Part shown: positions 1-9,472 of the stretch, one piece after another
Numbering within the stretch: the stretch's first letter is position 1
Layout of the letters: each line of letters opens with the position of its first letter
NCBI GenBank assembly: GCA_913063375.1
Contig: CAJXXR010000002.1
Coordinates: 1-64,000, forward strand
Direction of reading: 5' to 3'
DNA length: 64,000 nt
Source of the DNA: an uncultured Flavobacteriales bacterium
Lineage (GTDB): Bacteria; Bacteroidota; Bacteroidia; Flavobacteriales; CAJXXR01
Notes under the pieces: model-generated
Databases searched by the model: none
Told to the model about the DNA's origin: nothing
The model's input: only the letters and a program-made list of their open reading frames with translations
Program-made: the position numbers and the translations under genes

Positions 1-1059
1 AACTTTTTCTTCCTTGCTATTGCATTAGGAGCTGTATGTTTTTATGCACTTCAATATGCTACACAATCAGGATGGTCAGCGGCTGTCTTGCGTGTTCCCC
101 AAGCAATGGGACAATACCTTTGGATAGGTGGTGGAGTAATGCTATTTATAATCGTAATGGGTATGACGCACAATCATCACTTATACCACTGGATGGAAGA
201 AGGTATTACAGATCCAAACGCTCCAAATTATGATTCTATTATCGCAGGGAAAAGTGGTTACCTTAATGGTCCATTCTTCCTAATTAGAGCGGTTATCTAT
301 CTTGTTGGATGGATTGGTTTAGCTTATAGCTTCAAAAAATTCTCGATTAAAGAGGATAAAGAAGGAGGTACTAAATGGTACTACAAAGCGTTCAAACGTT
401 CAGCAATATTTTTAGTATTCTTTGCGGTTACTTCTTCAATGATGGCTTGGGACTGGATTATGTCTATCGACCCACACTGGTTTAGTACATTGTTTGGATG
501 GTTTATCTTCTCTGGACTATGGGTTAGCTGTATTACTGTAATCTGTTTCTTCACAATTTACCTCAAGAAAAAAGGAGTCTTGAATATTGTGAATGAAAAC
601 CACATGCATGACTTTGGTAGATTGATGCTTTCATTCTCTAACTTCTGGATGTACTTATGGTTTGCACAATTTATGTTGATCTGGTATGCTAACATCCCTG
701 AGGAGGTAACGTACTACATGATCCGTTTCGAAGAGTATAAGGTGCCATTTATTGGAGCACTAGTTCTTAACTGGGGAATACCTATCATTTTCTTGATGAG
801 TAGAAATTCAAAAAGATCTATGGGTAAATTGACGTTCGCAGGTATATTTATGTTAATCGGACATTTTGTAAATGTTTGTGTACTTGTATTACCTGGAACT
901 GTTGGTGCTCACTGGGATATTGGATTTGTTGAAATTGGAACTTTCTTAGGATTTGCAGGTATATTCATATTTGTTACCTTACGTGCAATTTCTAAATTAC
1001 CAGTAGTTCAAGAGAATCATCCGATGCTAGAGGAGAGTAAGCATCTTCATGTTCAATAA
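1..1059 (+). CDS. actF: Alternative complex III subunit ActF (quinol:cytochrome c oxidoreductase), 5' truncated
   Basis: The reading frame is open from base 1, so the start lies before the window; 352 residues of the C-terminal part are present. The product is an integral membrane protein with about eight hydrophobic helices and the ActF-type stretch HWMEEGITDPN followed by AGKSGYLNGPFF. ActF is an NrfD-like membrane subunit of alternative complex III, which oxidises menaquinol and passes electrons to cytochrome c or directly to an oxidase in the inner membrane. The cytochrome oxidase subunit II gene starts 20 bp downstream on the same strand, the usual Bacteroidota order. ActC is a paralogue with the same fold, but the position just before coxB fits ActF. 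The identification rests on recognised sequence and gene order. Confidence 0.9.
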   Translation, partial: NFFFLAIALGAVCFYALQYATQSGWSAAVLRVPQAMGQYLWIGGGVMLFIIVMGMTHNHHLYHWMEEGITDPNAPNYDSIIAGKSGYLNGPFFLIRAVIYLVGWIGLAYSFKKFSIKEDKEGGTKWYYKAFKRSAIFLVFFAVTSSMMAWDWIMSIDPHWFSTLFGWFIFSGLWVSCITVICFFTIYLKKKGVLNIVNENHMHDFGRLMLSFSNFWMYLWFAQFMLIWYANIPEEVTYYMIRFEEYKVPFIGALVLNWGIPIIFLMSRNSKRSMGKLTFAGIFMLIGHFVNVCVLVLPGTVGAHWDIGFVEIGTFLGFAGIFIFVTLRAISKLPVVQENHPMLEESKHLHVQ

Positions 1060-1079
1060 AAAAGGAAAAAACTACGATA

Positions 1080-2222
1080 ATGAATTTTTTAATCATAGCA
1101 TTAATTGTGTTGGCTGTCGTAACAGTCGCACAGATATTACGTGTATTTGAATTGTCGGGTAAGATCAATAATCAAGATATTAATGATGTTACCGATGAAG
1201 ATAATGATAGACAAGGGAAATACCTTTTGGCATTTTCCTTCGTATTTGTTGGTTCAACGATAGCCATGACAATTGGATGGTGGGATCTTTTACTCCCATA
1301 TGCATCTTCTGTTCATGGTGAAAAGGTAGACAACCTGATGGCGATCTCTATGATCATGATCGGTGTTGTATTCTTAATCACCCAACCAGTATTGTTTTAC
1401 TTCTCTTATAAATATAGAGGAGTAAACGGTAGAAAGGCAACTTTCTATGCGCACAATACTAAATTGGAATTTATCTGGACTGTTGTTCCTGCCTTAGCCC
1501 TTACTGTATTGATCAGTTATGGTCTTTATGTATGGAATGGTATCATGGATCCAGAAGATAAAGACTCTATCCAAGTTGAAGTTTATGCAAAACAATTTGA
1601 TTGGACTGCTCGTTATGCTGGTGCCGATAATAAATTGGGAAGAGCTAATGTACGTATGGTTGGTGGAATAAATTCCTTAGGGGTGATTTCTACTTCTGCA
1701 AAAGATGCTCGTATAGCGGATATTGATGCCGACATCGCAATGATGAAGCAACAAATTGCTGAAAGCTCAAATGCAATCAAAAATGCAAAACGCGAAAAAA
1801 CAATTGCTGGACTTGTAAAGTCTCGTAAAACTGTGATCGCTTTGGAATTACAAACTACTCCGGCTGACTTAAAAAATGCTGAAGATGATATAGTAGTGAA
1901 AGAATTGCATTTACCTGTTGGAAAACAAGTTCAGTTGAACTTCCGTTCTCAGGATATTATCCATTCAGCTTATATGCCACACTTCAGAGTTCAAATGAAC
2001 TGTGTTCCTGGTGCACATACCCAATTTATCTTCATACCTACACAAACTACTGCAGAGATGAAGGAGCAAGAAAACAACCCAGATTTTGAATTCATTTTAT
2101 TATGTAATAAAATTTGTGGAGCTGCTCATTACAACATGCAAATGAAGGTAGTTGTAGAAACAGAAGAAGAGTATAATAAGTGGATAAGTGAGCAACAAAC
2201 GCTTACTGCTAGTCTTAACTAA
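1080..2222 (+). CDS. coxB: Cytochrome c oxidase subunit II
   Basis: 380-residue membrane-anchored subunit that carries the CuA electron-entry site. Hydrophobic segments lie at about 1-20, 50-70, 85-110 and 130-150, followed by the periplasmic cupredoxin domain. CuA ligands are visible: a histidine in DIIHSAYMPHF, then Cys342, Cys346, His350 and Met353 in CNKICGAAHYNM. Lysine sits between the two cysteines where many oxidases have glutamate; I believe this is common in the phylum. About 60 charged, helical residues (roughly 207-268) are inserted inside the CuA domain, rich in Ala, Lys, Glu and Ile and probably a helical hairpin. The gene lies between actF and coxA in one transcription unit, with 23 bp to coxA. 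Confidence 0.96.
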   Translation: MNFLIIALIVLAVVTVAQILRVFELSGKINNQDINDVTDEDNDRQGKYLLAFSFVFVGSTIAMTIGWWDLLLPYASSVHGEKVDNLMAISMIMIGVVFLITQPVLFYFSYKYRGVNGRKATFYAHNTKLEFIWTVVPALALTVLISYGLYVWNGIMDPEDKDSIQVEVYAKQFDWTARYAGADNKLGRANVRMVGGINSLGVISTSAKDARIADIDADIAMMKQQIAESSNAIKNAKREKTIAGLVKSRKTVIALELQTTPADLKNAEDDIVVKELHLPVGKQVQLNFRSQDIIHSAYMPHFRVQMNCVPGAHTQFIFIPTQTTAEMKEQENNPDFEFILLCNKICGAAHYNMQMKVVVETEEEYNKWISEQQTLTASLN

Positions 2223-2245
2223 TCAAATTAACGAAAAGATATATT

Positions 2246-4003
2246 ATGTCAGCAGAACACGGACATCATGAAGAGAACTTCGTAACGAAGTACATCTTTA
2301 GTATGGATCACAAGATGATCGCAAAGCAGTTTCTGGTTACAGCAATTATCATGGCCTTCATTGGTATGGCTATGTCATTGTTCTTTAGACTACAAATTGC
2401 TTGGCCCGAAGAAGGCTTCCCGATTTTGGAAACATTCTTAGGAGATTGGGCACCAGACGGTCAGATGGACCCGAATATTTATCTTGCCTTGGTAACTATC
2501 CATGGTACTATTATGGTATTCTTTGTATTAACAGCTGGATTGAGTGGTACTTTCTCCAACTTGTTAATTCCGCTTCAAATTGGAGCAAGAGATATGGCAT
2601 CAGGATTCCTTAATATGGTTTCTTACTGGTTGTTCTTTATCTCTAGTGTAATAATGCTTATTTCTCTGTTCGTTGAGACAGGGCCTGCTTCAGCTGGTTG
2701 GACAATTTACCCTCCGTTGAGTGCATTGCCACAGGCAATTCCTGGTTCTGGTTTGGGTATGACATTGTGGTTGGTTTCTATGACTATCTTTGTTATCTCT
2801 TCTTCAATTGGATCTTTGAACTATATTGTTACAATCCTTAACCTAAGAACAAAGGGTATGGCTATGAGCCGTCTTCCACTTACTATGTGGGCATTCTTTG
2901 TTACTGCCGTTATCGGGGTATTATCATTCCCAGTATTGGTTGCAGCTGTATTGTTGTTGATCTTCGATAGATCTATGGCTACTAGCTTCTACCTTTCAGA
3001 TATACTAATTGGTGGTGAAGTGTTGAACTTCCAAGGTGGTTCTCCAGTATTGTATGAACACCTTTTCTGGTTCCTAGGTCACCCAGAGGTGTATATTGTT
3101 TTACTTCCAGCATTAGGTTTGACTTCAGAGATTATCTCTACGAATTCAAGAAAACCAATCTTCGGATATAAAGCGATGATCGGTTCTATCTTGGGTATCG
3201 CATTCCTTTCGTTCATTGTATGGGCACACCATATGTTCGTTTCAGGTATGAGTCCTTTCTTAGGAGGTGTATTTACATTTACTACTTTATTGATTGCTAT
3301 TCCATCTGCTGTAAAAGCATTTAACTATATCACTACTCTTTGGAAAGGTAACCTACAGTTTACACCAGCAATGATGTTCTCTATTGGTTTGGTTTCTACT
3401 TTCATTACTGGTGGTCTTACTGGTTTGATTCTTGGTGATAGTGCATTGGATATTAACGTACACGATACTTACTTCGTAGTTGGTCACTTCCATATTGTAA
3501 TGGGACTGTCTGCTGTGTTTGGTATGTTTGCTGGTGTTTACCACTGGTTCCCTAAAATGTACGGTAGAATGATGAACAAGAAGTTGGGTTACCTACACTT
3601 CTGGTTGACAATTCTAGGTGCTTATGGAACTTTCTTCCCTATGCATTATCTAGGTTTGGCTGGTCTTCCAAGAAGATACTATTCAAATACGGCATTCCCA
3701 ATGTTCGATAACCTTACGGATATCAACGAGATTGTTACTATTTGTGCTATCGTTGGTGGTTTGGCTCAGTTTATTTTCTTGTTTAACTATTTCTATAGTA
3801 TATTCAAAGGACCTAAAGCAACTCAAAACCCATGGAAATCTAACACACTTGAATGGACTACACCAGTGGAGCATATTCACGGTAACTGGCCAGGAGCGAT
3901 TCCAGAAGTTTATAGATGGCCATATGACTATTCTAAGCCAGGTGCTGATGATGACTATATTCCTCAGAATGTACCATTGAAAGATGGTGAAGAAGCACAT
4001 TAA
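2246..4003 (+). CDS. coxA: Cytochrome c oxidase subunit I (aa3/caa3 type)
   Basis: 585-residue heme-copper oxidase catalytic subunit with 12 or more membrane helices. Visible landmarks are the heme a histidine in TIHGTIM, the D-channel aspartate in IGARDMA, the GHPEVY motif holding the CuB histidine, the cross-linked tyrosine and the proton-channel glutamate, the CuB pair in WAHHMF, the K-channel lysine in AIPSAVKAF, and the heme ligands in VGHFHIVM. Together these mark an A-type oxidase. The N-terminus is histidine-rich and soluble, as is frequent in Bacteroidota. It is the last gene of the ACIII-oxidase run; subunits III and IV are not adjacent. A strong hairpin with a T-tract starts about 20 bp after the stop. 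Confidence 0.97.
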   Translation: MSAEHGHHEENFVTKYIFSMDHKMIAKQFLVTAIIMAFIGMAMSLFFRLQIAWPEEGFPILETFLGDWAPDGQMDPNIYLALVTIHGTIMVFFVLTAGLSGTFSNLLIPLQIGARDMASGFLNMVSYWLFFISSVIMLISLFVETGPASAGWTIYPPLSALPQAIPGSGLGMTLWLVSMTIFVISSSIGSLNYIVTILNLRTKGMAMSRLPLTMWAFFVTAVIGVLSFPVLVAAVLLLIFDRSMATSFYLSDILIGGEVLNFQGGSPVLYEHLFWFLGHPEVYIVLLPALGLTSEIISTNSRKPIFGYKAMIGSILGIAFLSFIVWAHHMFVSGMSPFLGGVFTFTTLLIAIPSAVKAFNYITTLWKGNLQFTPAMMFSIGLVSTFITGGLTGLILGDSALDINVHDTYFVVGHFHIVMGLSAVFGMFAGVYHWFPKMYGRMMNKKLGYLHFWLTILGAYGTFFPMHYLGLAGLPRRYYSNTAFPMFDNLTDINEIVTICAIVGGLAQFIFLFNYFYSIFKGPKATQNPWKSNTLEWTTPVEHIHGNWPGAIPEVYRWPYDYSKPGADDDYIPQNVPLKDGEEAH

Positions 4004-4023
4004 TTGTGTACTAAAACATATAT

Positions 4024-4058
4024 AAAAAAAGGCTACCTGTATCAGGTAGCCTTTTTTT
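4024..4058. terminator. Bidirectional intrinsic terminator after coxA
   Basis: A 9-bp GC-rich perfect stem (GGCTACCTG / CAGGTAGCC) with a 3-nt loop is flanked by A7 on the left and T7 on the right. It can therefore end transcription of coxA (+) and of the convergent EamA gene (-). Confidence 0.9.
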
Positions 4059-4128
4059 ATTCCTATTAATTGTATTGTCAGAGGTGTTGGCTGTTTGCTA
4101 ATTACTTTTTGAGGTTGATTTAAGCCCC

Positions 4129-5013
4129 TTACAAGGTCTTGGCTTTGGTTAATCGACGTTTGTAGAGTACATTTAAAATAACACCTAAAAGGACGAGTAA
4201 TATACCTGTTAGACTTTTAAAGTCATAGGATTCATCAAAGAAGAAATACCCATAGCTTAGGGCGAAAACAGTTCCAACATACTTCACTGTCATAATATTT
4301 CCTGCCTTGTCACTTTGAATCCCTTTTGTCATATAGAATTGGGCAATTTGTGTGCAGATTCCCATCACTATAATGATCCCTAAATCTGATAAATTCGGAG
4401 TATACCATTGGAAGTTATTCAGCATCTCTGGTTGAGCCCATTCATTGTACAAATGAAATAACCCCGTGGCCGGTAGTGCAACAACTGGGAAGTAAAAGAC
4501 CACGACCATTGGATCTTCTGTTTCTTTTAACTTTCGGACGAAATTATAGGCAAGTCCTGCAAAGCTGGCGGAGATAAGACCTATTCCAGCATAGAGTCCT
4601 TCTACACGATTATCAAATCCCTTCATTACAAATACCCCGATGAATGCTAAAAGGAAAAAGACCCATTGCCACCCATCCGTCTTTTCGCGCATTAAGAAAA
4701 TGGCAAAGAAGGCGGTAAATATGGGCGAGAGATACTGGATAGTTACTGCACTAGCCAAAGGCATATGGGCAATAGTGATAAAGAAAAGGCTTAGCGCAAT
4801 GGTCCCCATGATTCCTCTGAGCAGCAATACTTTCTTATTGTTGCCCCAGGGATTAATCTTCTTCTTAATAAAGTAAGGTATGCAAAGTAAGATGGAGATG
4901 ACACTTCGCCAAAAGACTAATTCCGTTGCTGGTATATAGCCAATAGACTTAACACAAAGGTGCATTAAGGAAAAGGCAAAGGAAGATAAGAGCATAAAAG
5001 TTACGCCATTCAT
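4129..5013 (-). CDS. EamA/DMT-family transporter
   Basis: 294 residues, almost entirely hydrophobic, with about ten predicted helices in two repeated halves (roughly 5-135 and 145-285). This is the layout of two EamA domains in the drug/metabolite transporter superfamily. Supporting features are the early AFSLMHLCVKS and the WRSVISILL segment in the first repeat and a short basic C-terminal tail. Members export or import varied small metabolites and the substrate cannot be inferred here. The gene stands alone on the minus strand, convergent with coxA. A TACATTTG -7 box lies 15-22 bp before the ATG, implying a leader of only about 10 nt. Confidence 0.88.
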   Translation of the reverse strand: MNGVTFMLLSSFAFSLMHLCVKSIGYIPATELVFWRSVISILLCIPYFIKKKINPWGNNKKVLLLRGIMGTIALSLFFITIAHMPLASAVTIQYLSPIFTAFFAIFLMREKTDGWQWVFFLLAFIGVFVMKGFDNRVEGLYAGIGLISASFAGLAYNFVRKLKETEDPMVVVFYFPVVALPATGLFHLYNEWAQPEMLNNFQWYTPNLSDLGIIIVMGICTQIAQFYMTKGIQSDKAGNIMTVKYVGTVFALSYGYFFFDESYDFKSLTGILLVLLGVILNVLYKRRLTKAKTL

Positions 5014-5027
5014 GTGCTATTTTTTTG

Positions 5028-5035
5028 CAAATGTA
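5028..5035 (-). promoter_or_regulatory. -7 box (TACATTTG) of the EamA gene
   Basis: Perfect match to the Bacteroidota -7 consensus TAnnTTTG on the minus strand. The predicted transcript start is about 10 nt upstream of the ATG. No clear -33 TTG is seen at the expected spacing. Confidence 0.5.
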
Positions 5036-5097
5036 GGCTATCTTCCTAAGTCTGTACTTCCTTTTTATTATTAATGAAGGTGATTGAAATCGTCTCC

Positions 5098-8000
5098 TTA
5101 TTTAGTACGATAGATTTGAATGGGCATATTGTTATTCGTAACGAGTATGTAATCTACTGTTCTATTTCCAACTTTAAACCACTCCATATCCTTTACATCA
5201 AGTGGAACGCTAAACCCAGATTCACTAAATGGTATGGCTTGGAAAGTACCGTCTCCCTTCCCTTTAAGTAGTTGTCCATTGGAGGCATCATATCTGGTTG
5301 TTTCAAATTCGGTTTGAAACATATTTCCGGCAACTATTAGGTCCAATATTCCGTCTCCATCAATATCTTTTACTAAACTGGAATTAATGGGAGATATCTG
5401 CGCCTCATTAGGTAAATTCAAGCGTTTAAATGTATTCCCACTAGCCAACAAAACCATCGAATGGAAATTGTTCGCCGAAAACTGAATACCTTCTGCTAAC
5501 TTTTCTATTCCATAGACGTCTTCCAAACTTGCATTAGCAAATTCTCGAAAACTTGGAAACTTTTTGGCGAGTGCTGGAATTTGTTGCGTTGAACATTCCT
5601 TACCGCGCATTGGAACTTCTTTTCCTTGGTAGTAGGAATTTAATACTATATCCAACTTCCCATTGTCATCATAATCGTTGGCGTATATTTTTAAGGGTTT
5701 GGTTTGACTCGGATGAAATTTATTATTCAATCCAATATTGCCCAAAATATAATCCTCTTGACCATCTTGGTTTAGATCTGCTGTTGTAATACTATACCAC
5801 CAGCCTTTTAAATCTTCAGTTGGATAGTTGGTATCTTGACTGAAGTTACCTTTTCCATCATTACTGTAAAATGATACAGGCATCCATTCACCTACCAAAA
5901 TGAGGTCCATGAAATTATCGTTATTGAAATCGGTCCAGACAAAATCTGTTACCATGCCTATCTCACTAAGGCCTTTTGCTTTGGTTAATGTGATATCTAC
6001 AAATGTCCCATTCCTATTTTCCAGTAAATAACTCTTTGGACTTGTAGGGTATTTCCCGGGGCTCGTCCTTCCAGCAACAAAAAGATCTAAATCACCGTCT
6101 TGGTCAAAGTCACACGCTTTTACTTTTGATCCACTGCTTAACATGGTTGGAAGCTTTTTTGATCGTCGTAATTCTCCTAGGCCATTGTTCAGATACAATC
6201 TATCCTGTAAATGGGGGGATGATTCATCGAAATCACTTCCTCCTCCACTCACTATATATAAATCTTGATCTCCATCTCCTTCAGCGTCAAAGAACAAGGC
6301 ATCCATATCTTCACTAGCCTTGTCTTTTTCTAGATTTGGCATATTGGCCTTTGTGAATTTCCCTTTCTTGTTTTGAATAAATAGAGCTCCAGATTGACCT
6401 TTTGCTCCACCAACGAATATATCGTCCAATCCATCAGCATTAATGTCTCCAACAGCAGAAAATGGGCCTAATTTGGACTGAGAGTGGGGTAGTAGAACCT
6501 CAATTGCCATGTCGTAATGATCATTTTCTGTATGAATGAAGTCAATTTCCATTCCCTGTGCGTTCACTTGTGGTAAAAGATAGTTTGGTACTGTTTGTTT
6601 CTTATTTTGGACCACACCTTTTGTTAAGTGAAGGTATTGGTTGGCGTTTATAGCATACTCTTTTTGAATTGTACCATCTGGCCATTCAATTTCTAGTGAA
6701 TCAATTTGACTAATATCACCTAATCCAAAATGTAATTTTTCTGGAACGGCGGATTGATAACCTCGTACAGTAGATACTTCCTGGAATTGTATCTCTCCGT
6801 GTCCATAGTACAATTTCACCTTAGCATGCAAGCTATTCCCAATTAGCCTAATCTGTAGAAAATGATTGTTAGAATTTTGTTGGCTATTGTTTCTATACAA
6901 AAGAAGTTCATCATCAATATTATGAACTACCAAATCCAAATCGCCATCTCCATCCAAATCAGCATAGGAAGCTCCATTTGAGTAGGTTTTCTGATTCATA
7001 CCCGATTCTAAAGCGATATTTGTAAAGGTTAAATCTTTATTGTTTCTGAAAAGGGCATTCTCCAATTTGAGTTCTGGTACTTCTGCAAATTTTGCATTAA
7101 ATTCTTCTTTAGTGATTTGTGACTCCCCTTTCATGAACTTGTTTTGGAACATTTTGAAGTCATTATCTGTGCTATACTTTCTAAAACCGTTGGTTACCAA
7201 AAGGTCTTTATATCCATCATTGTCAAAGTCATTCAATAGGGCGGTCCAACTCCAATCGCTTTTTGCTACGCCAGCCATTTGTGCTATATCAGAAAATACT
7301 TCTCCACCGTTGTTTATTTGCAAGCTATTGAACATGTATTGGTGTTGTCTCTTTAGCTTTTCAATCATAAACTTGTTGTATTGGGTATCCATTGATTTCA
7401 TTAGGATCTTACTCCTTATGTGGTCATCAGGTGTCATGTCTACAACTGCAATATCAAGTGCTCCATCGTTGTTGATATCTGCAATGTCACAACCCATACC
7501 ATTGTAAGAAACATGTTTGGTCTTCCACTTTATTCTATCTCTAAAAGAGCCATCCTTTTGATTTATGTAGAGGAAATCAGGAATGTCAAAATCATTGGTA
7601 ACATAGATGTCAGGCCATCCATCCATGTTTATGTCGCTGATTACAAGTCCAAGTCCAAATCCATAGTTTAAAAGACCGCTGGATTTTGTGATATCACTAA
7701 AGGTTCCGTTGCCATTATTTTGAAAAAGGGAATTACTATATTTTCTAAGTTCTGATTCTTTGGAAAGTAGTTTTTGTAATTCATTGAAGGGGGTGTCAAA
7801 TAGTATGGAGTGATTCATTACAAACAAATCTAGATCTCCATCTTTGTCATAATCGAAGAAAGCAGATTGGGTAGAATGTCGATTATCTTGAATTCCGTAT
7901 TTCTTAGCCGATTCCGTAAAGCTTAGGTCCCCATTATTTAGGTAAAATTGATTCGTTCGCTTGGATGAATTTTTACTTGGTCCTGAATTACAGACATAAA

Positions 8001-8442
8001 TATCCAGTAGACCATCACCATTTACGTCTGCCATACTTACACCCGTAGACCAACTGTCCGAATGAATTCCTGCTTTTTCTGTGATGTCTTCAAAGTATAG
8101 ATCTCCTTTGTTCAGGTATAATCTATTGCTTACTTGATTTCCTGTAACGAATATATCTTCTAGTCCATCATTGTTGATGTCACCAATAGCAATACCACCA
8201 CCGTTGAAGTAGTAGTCATATTCAAGAATTGGTCCTGAGGTGGCTCCATCAATATTGTTTAGTTTATTGTTGAACGTTAATCCACTGTAGGAACTTGGTA
8301 TAGTCGAGAATAATTGATCCGATTTTAGGTCTTTGATGAGTTTTTTATCTGGACCTGATTGGCAAGATTGTAACATTGCGAAAAATGAAAGAGAAATGCT
8401 GAGTAGGCAAACCTTTCCAATACTATTTGGGGACATATTCAT
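5098..8442 (-). CDS. FG-GAP/VCBS repeat lipoprotein with central ASPIC/UnbV domain (CRTAC1-like)
   Basis: 1,114 residues. A lipoprotein signal peptide ends in the lipobox LQSC at about residues 24-27, so the protein is probably lipid-anchored on the envelope. Two blocks of FG-GAP (VCBS) repeats, recognisable by calcium-binding loops such as DINNDGLEDI, DVNGDGLLDI and DLDGDGDLDL, lie at about 60-520 and 640-1100. They should form beta-propellers. Between them, at about 530-610, is an ASPIC/UnbV domain (YGHGEIQFQEV ... IEWPDG). Such proteins are abundant in Bacteroidota and often occur in carbohydrate-use loci, but no SusCD pair is nearby here. The molecular function is not known to me. It is monocistronic. 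Confidence 0.85.
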   Translation of the reverse strand: MNMSPNSIGKVCLLSISLSFFAMLQSCQSGPDKKLIKDLKSDQLFSTIPSSYSGLTFNNKLNNIDGATSGPILEYDYYFNGGGIAIGDINNDGLEDIFVTGNQVSNRLYLNKGDLYFEDITEKAGIHSDSWSTGVSMADVNGDGLLDIYVCNSGPSKNSSKRTNQFYLNNGDLSFTESAKKYGIQDNRHSTQSAFFDYDKDGDLDLFVMNHSILFDTPFNELQKLLSKESELRKYSNSLFQNNGNGTFSDITKSSGLLNYGFGLGLVISDINMDGWPDIYVTNDFDIPDFLYINQKDGSFRDRIKWKTKHVSYNGMGCDIADINNDGALDIAVVDMTPDDHIRSKILMKSMDTQYNKFMIEKLKRQHQYMFNSLQINNGGEVFSDIAQMAGVAKSDWSWTALLNDFDNDGYKDLLVTNGFRKYSTDNDFKMFQNKFMKGESQITKEEFNAKFAEVPELKLENALFRNNKDLTFTNIALESGMNQKTYSNGASYADLDGDGDLDLVVHNIDDELLLYRNNSQQNSNNHFLQIRLIGNSLHAKVKLYYGHGEIQFQEVSTVRGYQSAVPEKLHFGLGDISQIDSLEIEWPDGTIQKEYAINANQYLHLTKGVVQNKKQTVPNYLLPQVNAQGMEIDFIHTENDHYDMAIEVLLPHSQSKLGPFSAVGDINADGLDDIFVGGAKGQSGALFIQNKKGKFTKANMPNLEKDKASEDMDALFFDAEGDGDQDLYIVSGGGSDFDESSPHLQDRLYLNNGLGELRRSKKLPTMLSSGSKVKACDFDQDGDLDLFVAGRTSPGKYPTSPKSYLLENRNGTFVDITLTKAKGLSEIGMVTDFVWTDFNNDNFMDLILVGEWMPVSFYSNDGKGNFSQDTNYPTEDLKGWWYSITTADLNQDGQEDYILGNIGLNNKFHPSQTKPLKIYANDYDDNGKLDIVLNSYYQGKEVPMRGKECSTQQIPALAKKFPSFREFANASLEDVYGIEKLAEGIQFSANNFHSMVLLASGNTFKRLNLPNEAQISPINSSLVKDIDGDGILDLIVAGNMFQTEFETTRYDASNGQLLKGKGDGTFQAIPFSESGFSVPLDVKDMEWFKVGNRTVDYILVTNNNMPIQIYRTK

Positions 8443-8548
8443 TTATTCAAAGGAATTAGAGATGCAGGTGTTCAAGTTAATGAATTCTTGTAAATTTAAG
8501 CTTAAAATGCTGCCCGATGAAACAATTGAAAAAAATAGAAAGCAAAAA

Positions 8549-8574
8549 AAAAGCTTCTCGTTTGAGAAGCTTTT
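8549..8574 (-). terminator. Intrinsic terminator of tRNA-Phe
   Basis: An 11-bp inverted repeat (AAAAGCTTCTC / GAGAAGCTTTT) with a 4-nt loop is followed on the minus strand by a run of about nine T. It begins 5 bp past the tRNA 3' end. Confidence 0.85.
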
Positions 8575-8578
8575 GAAG

Positions 8579-8651
8579 TGGTGCTACCAGGATTCGAACC
8601 GGGGACACAAGGATTTTCAGTCCTTTGCTCTACCAACTGAGCTATAGCACC
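8579..8651 (-). tRNA. tRNA-Phe (GAA)
   Basis: A 73-nt cloverleaf on the minus strand. The acceptor stem GGTGCTA pairs with TAGCACC, the D-loop contains AGCTCAGTTGGTAGAGC, and the anticodon stem AGGA/TCCT encloses the loop CTGAAAA, giving anticodon GAA. The T-arm carries GGTTCGAATCC. The discriminator base is A. The 3' CCA is not encoded (CTT follows), so it must be added enzymatically. A complete promoter precedes it and a terminator follows it, so it is a single-gene unit. Confidence 0.98.
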
Positions 8652-8669
8652 ATTGCCGTATTGCGGTTG

Positions 8670-8699
8670 CAAATATAGAGAGAATTATCGATCTTGCAA
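8670..8699 (-). promoter_or_regulatory. Bacteroidota sigma-A promoter of tRNA-Phe
   Basis: The -7 box TATATTTG (8670-8677) is preceded after 19 bp by TTG (8697-8699), which matches TTTG-N19/20-TAnnTTTG closely. The predicted start is about 15 nt before the mature tRNA 5' end, so the precursor carries a short leader. Confidence 0.75.
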
Positions 8700-8737
8700 G
8701 ACCTTTGCGAGAAAAGTGTAAATAAAATCGAAAAAAA

Positions 8738-9472
8738 ATGAATGCCTGTATTGATATTGGAAACACCTTGATTAAGGTATATATTGTGGATCAGGGACTT
8801 GTGTTGGATAACTTGGTCTTGGGGAAATGGGAAAAAAAATCAATAAATTTTTTCCTGGATACGCACAAAGTCGAAAAAGTGATCATTTGCAACGTTCGGT
8901 TTGAAGAATCCGAAATGGAAAAGATGATTTCGGAAATTAATTTTCCTTGTTTGAATTTGACACATGAGATCCCTTTACCGATAAAATTGAACTACCAAAA
9001 TCCAAAAACGCTAGGTCGAGATAGAATTGCTGTTGTTGCAGGTGCAGCTATTCAATATCCAAATGAGACAAGTTTGGTTGTTGATTTGGGGACTTGCATC
9101 ACATTCGATCTGATTGATGAAGAAAAAGTATACCATGGAGGAGCTATTAGCCCTGGATTATATATGCGGCTTAAAGCTATGAATCATTTTACTGGAAGAT
9201 TACCTTTGGTGGAAATTAACCCCGAAGCTGATATTTTGGGAAATGATACCATCTCTTGTATGCAAACGGGTGCTTTTTGGGGAATAATTCATGAAATTAA
9301 GGGCGCAATAGAAGTGTTTTCCCAGCGTTATAGTCAAGTTAACATAATTTTAACTGGAGGAGATGCATCTAAATTTGAAAAGTATATAAAAAATGGCATC
9401 TTTGCGGACTCAAGTCTTTTACTAAAAGGACTTAACTATATTCTAGACTATAATGAGGAAAAATTTTCTTAA
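8738..9472 (+). CDS. coaX: Type III pantothenate kinase
   Basis: 244 residues. CoaX phosphorylates pantothenate, the first step of coenzyme A synthesis, in the cytoplasm. ASKHA-fold motifs are visible: the N-terminal phosphate loop DIGNT (residues 6-10), TLGRDR with the catalytic-site aspartate, the second phosphate motif DLGTCITFD, and GGAISPG in the substrate region. Length and motif order match the family. It heads an operon of six tightly packed genes; the following outer-membrane gene starts 20 bp before its stop. No type I CoaA is seen in the window. Confidence 0.95.
   Translation: MNACIDIGNTLIKVYIVDQGLVLDNLVLGKWEKKSINFFLDTHKVEKVIICNVRFEESEMEKMISEINFPCLNLTHEIPLPIKLNYQNPKTLGRDRIAVVAGAAIQYPNETSLVVDLGTCITFDLIDEEKVYHGGAISPGLYMRLKAMNHFTGRLPLVEINPEADILGNDTISCMQTGAFWGIIHEIKGAIEVFSQRYSQVNIILTGGDASKFEKYIKNGIFADSSLLLKGLNYILDYNEEKFS

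Noticed and set aside
3683-4000. 105-codon ORF antisense to coxA
   Set aside because: It overlaps a strongly conserved gene end and shows no coding features.
7040-7507. 155-codon ORF on the plus strand inside the FG-GAP lipoprotein gene
   Set aside because: Shadow of a well-supported long gene; the composition is that of an antisense frame with no recognisable domain.
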